NCBI GenBank assembly: GCA_043101635.1
Contig: JBICIE010000274.1
Span: 1-18,559 of the forward strand
Direction of reading: 5' to 3'
DNA: 18,559 bases
Source: CAYMJK01 sp043101635
GTDB lineage: Bacteria > Planctomycetota > Phycisphaerae > Phycisphaerales > UBA1924
Part shown: piece by piece, positions 7,895 through 15,094 of the stretch
Numbering within the stretch: the first letter of the stretch is position 1
Layout of the letters: each line of letters begins with the position of its first letter
Program-made: the position numbers and the translations under genes
The notes under the pieces: model-generated
Databases searched by the model: none
What the model was told of the DNA's origin: nothing
The model's input: the letters and a program-made list of their open reading frames with translations, nothing else

Positions 7895-8721
7895 GCCCCC
7901 GCTCCCCGGCCCAGCGACTCGACCAGTCGCCGCGCTGTCGTAATGTCGGTGATGCGATCTTCACCGGCCTCGCGCTCGATGACCAGGTCGACGTCCAGCT
8001 TCGCCTCCCCCAGGACATCGAACAGCGCCGGCCAGTTCACGGCGCCCTGCCCGGCGGGAACCTCCGTGCCCCACTCGCCGGACTGCTCGGCCGGCACGGC
8101 GTCCTTGATGTGCATCTGGACCACGCGCGCCGCCAGGGCCCGCAGCGACTCGGTCGGATCGCCCATCCCATACAGGATCATGTTCGCCGGATCGAAGTTC
8201 ACGCCCACCCGCTCCAGGCCGGGCGCCGCCAGGGCCCGCAGCAGCGTCTCGGCCGTCTCCTGCCCGGTCTCCAGCCCCAGCGTCACGCCGCGGCTCTCGA
8301 AGATCCTCGCCACCTGCACCAGCCGGTTGAGCAGCGTGGCCCGCTCCGGATCGGCAGGATCCTCCGGCAGGAAGCCGGCGTGCAGCGTCACGAGCTTCAG
8401 ACCCAGGCGCGCTGCGATATCGGCGTTGCGCCGGGCCGCTTCCTGGTTGGCTGCCCAGTGCGCATCGGGTCGCAGCCCGCCGGTCCGGCGGATGGAGTCG
8501 AGGGTGCTGTAATCCTCGCCGCGGGTCGCCATCATGCCCGACAGCATCGCGATCCCGCTGTCGGCCAGACGCGCGGCGGTCTCGCCGGCGTCACAGGCCC
8601 CCTCACGGATCGGATCCAGCGCGATCTGCACGCCCGCCACCCCGCACGCTCTGGCGCCCGCCGCCAGCTCCCGCGGCCCCTGGGCCCGGATCGACCACGA
8701 ACATGCCCCGATCTGGCCCAT
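7891..8721 (-). CDS. Sugar phosphate isomerase/epimerase (TIM barrel)
   Basis: 276 residues, xylose-isomerase-like TIM barrel. Probable metal-site residues are Glu151 (LGLETG), Asp177 (FDPAN), His204 (MHIKD) and Glu249 or Glu251 (VIEREAG); VTLHAGF near 111-117 fits the conserved mid-barrel strand. The start is ATG 8721 with AAGGAG six bases upstream. The open frame continues far upstream but only as antisense of the next gene. It is first in a minus-strand operon (isomerase, Gfo/Idh/MocA, MBL hydrolase) and divergent from the Tat-lipoprotein dehydrogenase at 8869. It is clearly diverged from the other isomerase of the window (3354-4349). Confidence 0.88.
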   Translation of the reverse strand: MGQIGACSWSIRAQGPRELAAGARACGVAGVQIALDPIREGACDAGETAARLADSGIAMLSGMMATRGEDYSTLDSIRRTGGLRPDAHWAANQEAARRNADIAARLGLKLVTLHAGFLPEDPADPERATLLNRLVQVARIFESRGVTLGLETGQETAETLLRALAAPGLERVGVNFDPANMILYGMGDPTESLRALAARVVQMHIKDAVPAEQSGEWGTEVPAGQGAVNWPALFDVLGEAKLDVDLVIEREAGEDRITDITTARRLVESLGRGAGA

Positions 8722-8764
8722 TTGGCGCTCCTTCGACTGGCTCTGGCCGGACCGCCGGCTCATC

Positions 8765-8773
8765 TGATACTCT
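8765..8773 (+). promoter_or_regulatory. Extended -10 promoter candidate before the Tat-lipoprotein dehydrogenase
   Basis: TGATACTCT, in the only A/T-containing island of the 147-bp divergent gap, resembles TGn + TAnnnT. No convincing -35 is visible. It lies about 95 bp upstream of ATG 8869. This is a pattern match only. Confidence 0.25.
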
Positions 8774-8785
8774 ACAGTCCTGCCC

Positions 8786-8803
8786 GGCCGGACGATTCCG
8801 GCC
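8786..8803. promoter_or_regulatory. Inverted repeat GGCCGGA-CGAT-TCCGGCC (operator candidate)
   Basis: Two perfect 7-bp arms are separated by CGAT. The repeat lies just downstream of the candidate -10 at 8765-8773, between the divergently transcribed isomerase (8721) and Tat-lipoprotein dehydrogenase (8869) genes. A position overlapping early transcribed bases is typical of repressor operators. It differs in sequence from the 4395-4414 palindrome, so a common regulator is not indicated. Confidence 0.3.
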
Positions 8804-8868
8804 CGCCGAGCGCCCCCGCCACGGGTGGCCTGGCGCGGCAGACCGATCCTCAGTCGCGGGAGGCAGCA

Positions 8869-10206
8869 ATGAGCGACCAGCCGATCATTCCTGAGCACAG
8901 CGACGTCAGCCGCCGTTCCTTCCTGGCCCGGGCCGCCGGCCTCGCCGCCGCGGGCGGCGCCCTCGCCGGCTGCGCCCTCGATGAGGCCGGTCTCCCCCTC
9001 GGGGCCGGGGCCTACGGGAAGAGCCCGGCGCCGCCGAAGGACGGATCGACCATCCGCCTCGGCGTCATCGGGACCGGCGGCATGGGCACGGCCCATTGCC
9101 AGTCGCTGATGCGCCTGGTCAAGGAAGGCCAGGAGGACGCCCAGATCGTCGCCCTCGCCGATGTCTGCGAGCCGCGACTCGCCAACGCCTGGCAGGCCTG
9201 CAAGGACAATCAGGGCGTCGAGGTGGCCCAGTACCGCGACTACCGCGACCTGCTCGCCCGCGAAGACATCCATGCCGTCCTCATCGCCAGCCCCGAGCAC
9301 TGGCACGCCCGGCACGCCATCGACGCCATCATGGCAGGCAAGGACGTCTATCTCGAGAAGCCGATGACCCTGCGACTGCGCGAGGCCCTCGACCTGCGCA
9401 AGGTCGTCAAGGCCAACCCCGACAAGATCTTCCAGGTCGGCACGCAGATGATCATGCTGCCCAAATACAGGGAGGCGCAGAAGATCATCAACGAGGGTGG
9501 CATCGGCAAGCCCGTCTGGAGCCAGACCAGCTACTGCCGCAACACCCCCTCCGGCGAGTGGAACTACTACGCCATCGACGATCGCTGGGAGCCCGGCGTG
9601 AACCTCAACTGGGACGAGTGGTGCGGCCCGGTCGGCAAGCGTCCGTGGAATCCCTACGTCTACGCCCGCTGGCGCCGCTACAAGGACTTTTCCACCGGCA
9701 TCGTCGGCGACCTGCTGGTCCACCAGATGACGCCGCTGGTGCTCTCGCTGGAATCGGTCGGCTGGCCCACTCACGTCAGCGCCATCGGGGGCCACTACAT
9801 CGACAAGGAGATGGAGAATCACGACCAGGTGAATCTCACCATCCAGTTCGAGGGCGGCCACACCATGGTCGTCGCCGGCGCCACCAACAACGAGGCCGGC
9901 CTGGAGACCATGATCCGCGGCCAGAAGGCCAACATCTACCTCGGCGGCCGCCACTGCGCGATCCGGCCCGAGCGCGTCTTTGCCGACGAGATCGAGCCGC
10001 GCGAGATCGAGTGCCCCGACATCGGCAACGATCAGGATCAGCTTCGCCTCGACTGGCTGCGCTGCGTCCGCGATCGCAGCGAGCCGGCCAGCGGCGTGGA
10101 ACTCGGCACGAAGATCATGGTCATCGTTGATCTCGCTACCCGCGCCATGTGGACCGGCAAGGCGCAGGAGTTCGATCCGGAGCGCATGCTCGCGCGGACC
10201 GCCTGA
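8869..10206 (+). CDS. Tat-exported lipoprotein Gfo/Idh/MocA oxidoreductase
   Basis: 445 residues. The N terminus has a twin-arginine motif (SRRSFLAR, Arg15-Arg16), a hydrophobic Ala/Gly stretch and a lipobox LAGC with Cys35. The protein is therefore predicted to be exported folded through Tat and lipid-anchored outside the cytoplasm. The mature part has the Rossmann motif GTGGMG at 68-73, EKP at 163-165 (VYLEKPMTL) and a substrate domain containing GIVGDLLVHQMTPL (about 277-290). It resembles the large planctomycete-expanded group of exported Gfo/Idh/MocA dehydrogenases related to glycoside and inositol oxidation. Tat export allows tight NAD(P) to be carried out in the folded enzyme. The start is ATG 8869 with GGGAGG at 8858-8863. 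It heads a plus-strand operon with ApbE 13 bp downstream. Confidence 0.9.
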   Translation: MSDQPIIPEHSDVSRRSFLARAAGLAAAGGALAGCALDEAGLPLGAGAYGKSPAPPKDGSTIRLGVIGTGGMGTAHCQSLMRLVKEGQEDAQIVALADVCEPRLANAWQACKDNQGVEVAQYRDYRDLLAREDIHAVLIASPEHWHARHAIDAIMAGKDVYLEKPMTLRLREALDLRKVVKANPDKIFQVGTQMIMLPKYREAQKIINEGGIGKPVWSQTSYCRNTPSGEWNYYAIDDRWEPGVNLNWDEWCGPVGKRPWNPYVYARWRRYKDFSTGIVGDLLVHQMTPLVLSLESVGWPTHVSAIGGHYIDKEMENHDQVNLTIQFEGGHTMVVAGATNNEAGLETMIRGQKANIYLGGRHCAIRPERVFADEIEPREIECPDIGNDQDQLRLDWLRCVRDRSEPASGVELGTKIMVIVDLATRAMWTGKAQEFDPERMLARTA

Positions 10207-10219
10207 TGCGGATCGGGCG

Positions 10220-11221
10220 ATGACGCTGCCCGACCCTCCCGGGGCCCAGACAGTGATCCGACTCGCCATCGCTGCGATGGGCACGCGCTTCGAGCTTGCG
10301 CTGTGCGCCGCCGACGCTGCCCGCGCCAGGGCCATCGGCGAGCTTGCCCTTGAGGAGATCCGTCTGGCCCACGAGCGACTCTCGGCGTTTCAGCCGCAGA
10401 GCCTCGTCAGCCGCATCAACCGCCGCGCCGGCGCCGGATGGACGGTCGTCGATCCCGACACCCTCGCCCTGCTGGAACAGGCCCGCGATGTCCACGCCCG
10501 CTCCGGCGGCGCCTTCGACATCACCCTCGGCCCGCTCATGCGCGCCTGGGGGTTCCGCGATGCCGAGTGTGACGCCGGCGCAGCCAGCGCCGCGCGCAGG
10601 CTCGTCGGCATGGGCATGCTCGCCATCGATGCGCCCTCGCGCCGCGTTGCGCTGGCGCAGCCCGGGGCCGAGCTTGATCTCGGCGCCATCGCCAAGGGCC
10701 ACGCCCTCGACCTCGCCGGCGCCATCCTGCGCGCCCACGGCGTGCGCAACTGCCTGCTGCACGCGGGGACCAGCACCGCCCTGGCCCTCGGCGCCCCGCC
10801 CGGCGCCTCCGGCTGGCGCGTCGCGCTGGCCGATCGCGGCCGGCGTCTCGGGCCCGTGGTCACGCTGCGCAACCAGACCCTGAGCGTCTCCAGCCCCTCC
10901 GGGCGCACCATCCGGGTCGATGGCGCAGCCCATGGCCATGTGCTCGATCCGCGCGCCGGCGCCCCGGCGGCCGGCGCGCAGTGCGCCTGCGCGATCCTGC
11001 CCGCCGCGGCCGGCGCCTGCGCCGGCGCCGACGCCTGGTCCACCGCGCTGCTCGTCTGCGCCGCCCGCCCACCCCGGGCCCCGGCCGAACTCACGTCGCT
11101 GACGCTCGCCCGCCACGGCGCCTCGTGGCGCATCGACGGCCCGGCGTCCTCGACCGTCTCGTTGACCTGCGACCAGACATCGCCGCGCCACGCCGGCGCG
11201 CGCGAGGAGATCCCCGCATGA
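10220..11221 (+). CDS. apbE: ApbE-family FAD:protein FMN transferase (divergent subtype)
   Basis: 333 residues. ApbE landmarks in order: MGTRFELAL at 20-28, SRINR at 64-68, GGAFDITLGPL at 96-106, DLGAIAKGHALD at 153-164, HGHVLDPRAG at 238-247 and GADAWSTAL at 269-277 with the usual metal-binding Asp and Thr. The family moves FMN from FAD onto a Thr/Ser of a target protein, as in Rnf and Nqr. Two differences stand out. The usual GGD segment is replaced by HAGTSTAL at 181-188. There is also no signal peptide or lipobox, whereas typical ApbE is a periplasmic lipoprotein. It sits between two Tat-exported dehydrogenases and its TGA overlaps the next ATG (ATGA), so coupling is likely. The flavin acceptor is unknown; no Rnf/Nqr gene or FMN-binding domain is visible nearby. 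The ribosome-binding site before ATG 10220 is weak. Confidence 0.82.
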   Translation: MTLPDPPGAQTVIRLAIAAMGTRFELALCAADAARARAIGELALEEIRLAHERLSAFQPQSLVSRINRRAGAGWTVVDPDTLALLEQARDVHARSGGAFDITLGPLMRAWGFRDAECDAGAASAARRLVGMGMLAIDAPSRRVALAQPGAELDLGAIAKGHALDLAGAILRAHGVRNCLLHAGTSTALALGAPPGASGWRVALADRGRRLGPVVTLRNQTLSVSSPSGRTIRVDGAAHGHVLDPRAGAPAAGAQCACAILPAAAGACAGADAWSTALLVCAARPPRAPAELTSLTLARHGASWRIDGPASSTVSLTCDQTSPRHAGAREEIPA

Positions 11222-12459
11222 CCGACCTCAATCGGCGCACATTCATCGCCCAGTCGGCCGGCGCCCTCAGCGCCGTCGCCCTCACCCCTTCGCTCGCCAG
11301 CGCCTGGCGCATGCCGCGCGGCGCTGCGCTCTCCGTCGGCGTCATCGGCGTCGGCCGCCAGGGTCGCCAGATCCTCAGCGAACTGGAGAAGATCGACGGC
11401 GTCACGCTTGCCGCCATCTGCGACATCGACCCCTCGCGCCTCGACTCCGGCCAGCGGCGGGCCCAGGGGGCCCGCGCCTTTGCCGACCATCGCGCCCTGC
11501 TTGATGACCCCGACATCGACGCCGTCATCATCGCGACCCCGACGCACACCCACCGCGAGGTCGCCGTCGACGCCATCAGCGCCGGCAGGCACATCTACTG
11601 CGAGGCGCCCCTCGCCCACACCATCGAGGACTGCCGCGCCATCGCCTCCACCGCCCGCGCCAGCGCCAAGGTCTTCCAGGCCGGCTTCCAGGGCCGCTCC
11701 AACCCCGTCTACAACCTCGCCCGCAGCTTCTACAGGTCCGATTCCGTGCGCGACCTGGTCCAGATGCGCGCCGTCCACGCCCGAAAGACCTCCTGGCGCA
11801 TCCCCTCGCCGGATCCTGATCGAGAGCGAGCCCTCAACTGGCGCCTTGACCCCGCGGTCTCTCTCGGACTCGCCGGCGAATGGGGCGCCCAGCAGTTCGA
11901 TGTCTTCCACTGGTTCACCGGCAACTTTCCGACCCGCATCCGCGCCGGCGGCTTCATCGCCAACCCCGACAACAGGGACGGCCGCGAGATCCCCGACACC
12001 ATTCACGCAACGCTGGAGTTCCCCGGCGGGCCCACCCTCGTCTATCAGGCCACGCTCGCCAGCAGCTACGAGGACGAGTACGAACTGCTCTGCGGCACGT
12101 TCGCCACCATCAAGCTCGCATGGAGCCACGGCTGGATGTTCAAGGAGGCTGATGCGCCGACGCAGGGCTGGGAAATTTACGCAAACAAGCAGCAGTTTCA
12201 TACGGATGAGGGGATTACGCTGATTGCGGAGGCGACGAAGCTGGCGGCGCAGGGAAGGCTGCAGGAGGGTGTCGGGTTGGAGCATCCGCCGTTGTACTAC
12301 GCATTGCAGGATTTCGTGAAGAGCTGTGTGGAGGGGGCGGAGGTGGCCACCAGCGTGGAGGCGGGACTGCGCTCGACGGTGGTGGGGATTCTGGCGAACC
12401 GGGCGGTGATGACCGGGGAGGTCGTGGAAGTGACGCAGCAGGAGCTTGCCGTTGGGTAG
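11218..12459 (+). CDS. Tat-exported Gfo/Idh/MocA oxidoreductase with altered EKP motif
   Basis: 413 residues. Twin arginines (NRRTFIAQ, Arg6-Arg7), a hydrophobic stretch and a likely cleavage after Ala-Ser-Ala (27-29) predict Tat export as a soluble protein. The Rossmann motif is GVIGVGRQG at about 41-49. Where the family has Glu-Lys-Pro, this protein reads Glu-Ala-Pro (IYCEAPLAHT, about 126-135), so the usual lysine is absent. Length and overall layout are otherwise normal. It starts inside the ApbE stop (ATGA). Codon use changes abruptly near 12,150: upstream codons mostly end in C (GCC, CTC, ATC), whereas downstream GCG, CTG, GGG and T-ending codons prevail, with the frame intact. It is probably a dehydrogenase-like enzyme or a non-catalytic relative acting with the first exported dehydrogenase. 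Confidence 0.87.
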   Translation: MTDLNRRTFIAQSAGALSAVALTPSLASAWRMPRGAALSVGVIGVGRQGRQILSELEKIDGVTLAAICDIDPSRLDSGQRRAQGARAFADHRALLDDPDIDAVIIATPTHTHREVAVDAISAGRHIYCEAPLAHTIEDCRAIASTARASAKVFQAGFQGRSNPVYNLARSFYRSDSVRDLVQMRAVHARKTSWRIPSPDPDRERALNWRLDPAVSLGLAGEWGAQQFDVFHWFTGNFPTRIRAGGFIANPDNRDGREIPDTIHATLEFPGGPTLVYQATLASSYEDEYELLCGTFATIKLAWSHGWMFKEADAPTQGWEIYANKQQFHTDEGITLIAEATKLAAQGRLQEGVGLEHPPLYYALQDFVKSCVEGAEVATSVEAGLRSTVVGILANRAVMTGEVVEVTQQELAVG

Positions 12460-13261
12460 CGAGCAGGGCGCGGTCGCGAGCGCGCGCGCAGGAGGGTGGT
12501 TTCGGCTGCGCGACCTGGGCATCATGGCGAAGGTGGGGGTAGCGTGCCTCGTCCTGACGCTTCTTGGGGGCGCCGCCGTGGCCGGCTGGTACCTGCGCAT
12601 GCATCACGACAGTCGCGATGAGCGCGCCGGGCTGACCATCGACGACATCAAGGCGCACTATCACGGAATCGTGTCGCGCGCGCCCCTGCTGGTGGCGCTG
12701 GAGAAGGGGCATCCGGACGAACTGGCCAGCGCCGAGGACCTGCCGCAGGCCGAGCGGGCCATCCTGCTGTCGTGGCTGCGCTCGGACCGCATCAGCGACG
12801 ACTACGACAATCTGGAGCTTGGGGCCAACGCCCCGGCGGAGATCCTGGCGGCACGGTGCGTGACGTGCCACAGCCGGCGGGCGACGGGCGAGGGGGCGCA
12901 CCCGGCGTTGCCGCTGGAGTTCTTCGATGATGTCCGTTCGGCGGCGTTCAGCCGGGATGTGCAGCCGGTGGGCACGGAGATCCTCGCGGCCAGCACGCAC
13001 ACGCACGCCCTGAGCCTGGCGACGCTGGGGCTGGTGATGAGCGCCCTGGGGCTGGCGACGGGGTGGCCGCGCTGGCTGATGGGGCTGCTGGTGCTGCTGT
13101 GCGGGGCGGGGCTGCTGGGCGACATCGGCGGCTGGTGGCTGACGCGCACGTGGGTCCAGGGGGCGTGGCTGGTGGTCGGCGCCGGCTTCGTGTTCAACGC
13201 GGCGGTGGGGCTGCTGGGGCTGGCGGCGCTGGCGGATCTGGTGATGCCCCGGCGCGATTGA
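12452..13261 (+). CDS. Membrane protein with single c-type heme motif (unknown function)
   Basis: 269 residues. One transmembrane helix near residues 24-48 is followed by an extracytoplasmic region carrying CVTCH at about 136-140. This is a single c-type heme attachment site embedded in a weakly conserved cytochrome-like domain. The C-terminal third contains STHTHALSLATLGLV and three to four further hydrophobic helices, ending VMPRRD. The histidines at the start of that block could ligate heme or metal. I do not recognise a named family; similar planctomycete proteins are usually hypothetical. The chosen start is TTG 12452, because AGGAG lies 7 bases upstream. It overlaps the previous gene's stop codon; TTG 12446 and ATG 12524 are alternatives. 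It could pass electrons from the exported dehydrogenases, but that is inference from position only. Confidence 0.72.
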   Translation: MGSEQGAVASARAGGWFRLRDLGIMAKVGVACLVLTLLGGAAVAGWYLRMHHDSRDERAGLTIDDIKAHYHGIVSRAPLLVALEKGHPDELASAEDLPQAERAILLSWLRSDRISDDYDNLELGANAPAEILAARCVTCHSRRATGEGAHPALPLEFFDDVRSAAFSRDVQPVGTEILAASTHTHALSLATLGLVMSALGLATGWPRWLMGLLVLLCGAGLLGDIGGWWLTRTWVQGAWLVVGAGFVFNAAVGLLGLAALADLVMPRRD

Positions 13262-13375
13262 CTGGCCGCGAGAGGGAACGCGACCGGGGAGCGTGGCCGA
13301 GCGCCTGCCTAGGCTTGTCGAACACAGTTCGCGGAGCAGCGAACGGCGGCGGACGTGTCGCGTGGGAGAGCGGTA
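13262..13375. other. Intergenic junction between metabolic operon and restriction cassette, with small inverted repeat
   Basis: This 114-bp gap separates GC-rich metabolic genes from the lower-GC cassette. It contains GTTCGC (13327-13332) and GCGAAC (13339-13344), perfect arms around GGAGCA, and an 8-bp palindrome GCCTAGGC. Either could be a regulatory hairpin or operator for the cassette. No integrase-type att repeat or convincing promoter hexamers were seen. Confidence 0.3.
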
Positions 13376-15094
13376 GTGCTGCGCATTCCGAACCCAGGAT
13401 CAGACATCGATGGGTTCATCCGGATCTTTCAGGCACTCTACGTACAGCTTTCTGACAAGCAGCCGTTCTCACTGGATGACATGTCGAGGGCGATGGTAGA
13501 GCGGAACCTCGCAACTAGCAGTGGGCACATCGGGCAGCGAGCGCTTGAGCGTTCGACGCGATCAGACCGGAGTCGCGACCCACTGTATAACCAATCAAAG
13601 TCATACTCAGAGTTGTATCGGACACTGGGATGGATGCACCCGATAGCGGACGCACGGTTGAAGTTCAATTTCACTTACCTGGGTGCGCATGTGCACGACG
13701 TCGGGAAAGAAGCTCGGCCGATTGTCACAGAATGCTTGCTGGGCATCGCCTATCCAAACGCGACAGTCGGGGTCAAGGCAAGTGTTCAGGTTCGACCCTT
13801 CGCGTGCATTCTCCGCGTCATGGATGCCTTGGATGGCAGAATCTCTCGGGACGAGATGATCCTCGGGCCGTTGTCGATGGCGAATGACCGCGACTCCAAG
13901 ACATTCAATGAGCAAGTGGACCGTCTGCGCAAATATCGAAGGAAAGGCGACGCAAGGCGAGCGGTCGAGAAACTCGCCCAGGAGTTGGGGATCACAAGCC
14001 GGACGATGGAGAACTATACTCGCTTCCCGCTTGCCGTATTGTCGTGGACAGGTTGGGCGGACGTCACGAAGCACAGCGACCGCGATGAAGGACCATTGAG
14101 GTGTCGAGAATTGACCGCTGCGGGTACGGCACTGGTTACACGCTTGAGATCAATGACCGATCTGCGCGCAAGTGACATCGAGGATTTGGATGCGCCACTG
14201 TTGACCGCAATTGTACGAGTCGCGGGGTACTCATTGCTTGATCGTGCTGGCTTCAACACTGAGCCGGTGCAGGAACAGCTACAAGAATACCGCGGACTGA
14301 TTACGACCGAGGCGGCGCATCTCTTGGAGAGCAGTGATGCGGAGCTTCTGTTCTCGCCGTTCCAGGAACTCGCACCGGACCTGGTCGGACGATGCTTCCC
14401 GACGGTCGGTAAAGCCGGCGACTCCGTCGTGAGAGCGGCGGGCAGGCCACGGGAAGAGAGCCCGCTGGGGCACCGGGCAGATGTGTTTGCACTATTGCGC
14501 CCGAGTGGCGAAGCACGCCCAACGGCGGAATGCACGCTAGAGCAAGAACTGACTGAAGCGATCAAGGAGGCCCGGAATGATGCCGATGCTGCCGTCGATG
14601 CGATGGAGGTGCGACTGACGAGCGCGAATCAACAGACTTTTTATCCTATGGTCGCGAGCCTCTTCACATTAGCGGGCACCCGTTGTCGGGTGTCGCGTGC
14701 GGGGGTGAACTATGAACGATTCGATGGGATAATCGAACACGAGGTGTGCACAATCCCAGTAGAGATTAAGTCCCCGGCAGAAGAACTGTTCGTCGGGGTG
14801 AAGGCTATTCGGCAAGCCGCGGAGAACAAGATTGTTCTGCTTGCGCGAGAGGCATTCCCCACGACTCTTGAGTGCGCATCACTGGTCGTCGGCTACAAGG
14901 TACCTAATGACCGCTCAGACGTGCTTGCATTGATTGACGACCTAAAGGCGGCCTTCGGCATTCGAATCGGAGTGATCGACTTCCGATCACTCGTCCGTTT
15001 AGCGATTGCAAGTATTGTCAGTGGGCAGATCATCGAGCACGAAAGGCTGGCAGCCTTCTATGGCATTGCTCAAGAAAAGAAAGAGCTCGCGTAG
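13376..15094 (+). CDS. Type II restriction endonuclease-like protein with C-terminal PD-(D/E)XK domain
   Basis: 572 residues. The C-terminal region (about 420-555) has a PD-(D/E)XK nuclease core: a helix FYPMVASLFTLAG (about 422-434), Asp450 in RFDGII, and Glu463-x-Lys465 in IPVEIKSP. The middle of the protein contains a likely winged-helix/HTH (KLAQELGITSRTMENYTRF, about 199-217) and a ..RELTAAGTAL.. strand typical of such folds. This order, with DNA-reading helical domains first and the nuclease last, resembles type IIS enzymes of the AlwI/BstNBI kind, but I cannot assign the family securely. Two methyltransferases and an iron-sulfur nuclease-like protein nearby support a restriction role. 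The start is GTG 13376, preceded by GGGAG; GTG 13355 would add seven residues. GC content is visibly lower than in the upstream genes (58% in a 60-base sample at 13681), a sign of transfer. Confidence 0.7.
   Translation: MLRIPNPGSDIDGFIRIFQALYVQLSDKQPFSLDDMSRAMVERNLATSSGHIGQRALERSTRSDRSRDPLYNQSKSYSELYRTLGWMHPIADARLKFNFTYLGAHVHDVGKEARPIVTECLLGIAYPNATVGVKASVQVRPFACILRVMDALDGRISRDEMILGPLSMANDRDSKTFNEQVDRLRKYRRKGDARRAVEKLAQELGITSRTMENYTRFPLAVLSWTGWADVTKHSDRDEGPLRCRELTAAGTALVTRLRSMTDLRASDIEDLDAPLLTAIVRVAGYSLLDRAGFNTEPVQEQLQEYRGLITTEAAHLLESSDAELLFSPFQELAPDLVGRCFPTVGKAGDSVVRAAGRPREESPLGHRADVFALLRPSGEARPTAECTLEQELTEAIKEARNDADAAVDAMEVRLTSANQQTFYPMVASLFTLAGTRCRVSRAGVNYERFDGIIEHEVCTIPVEIKSPAEELFVGVKAIRQAAENKIVLLAREAFPTTLECASLVVGYKVPNDRSDVLALIDDLKAAFGIRIGVIDFRSLVRLAIASIVSGQIIEHERLAAFYGIAQEKKELA

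Noticed and set aside
8722..10335. Upstream extension of the second isomerase frame
   Set aside because: It is antisense to the Tat-lipoprotein dehydrogenase. ATG 8721 with AAGGAG gives a full-length family member.
10390..12600. 736-codon minus-strand frame opposite ApbE and the second exported dehydrogenase
   Set aside because: It shows no domain, with composition typical of an antisense shadow. Both plus-strand genes are strongly supported.
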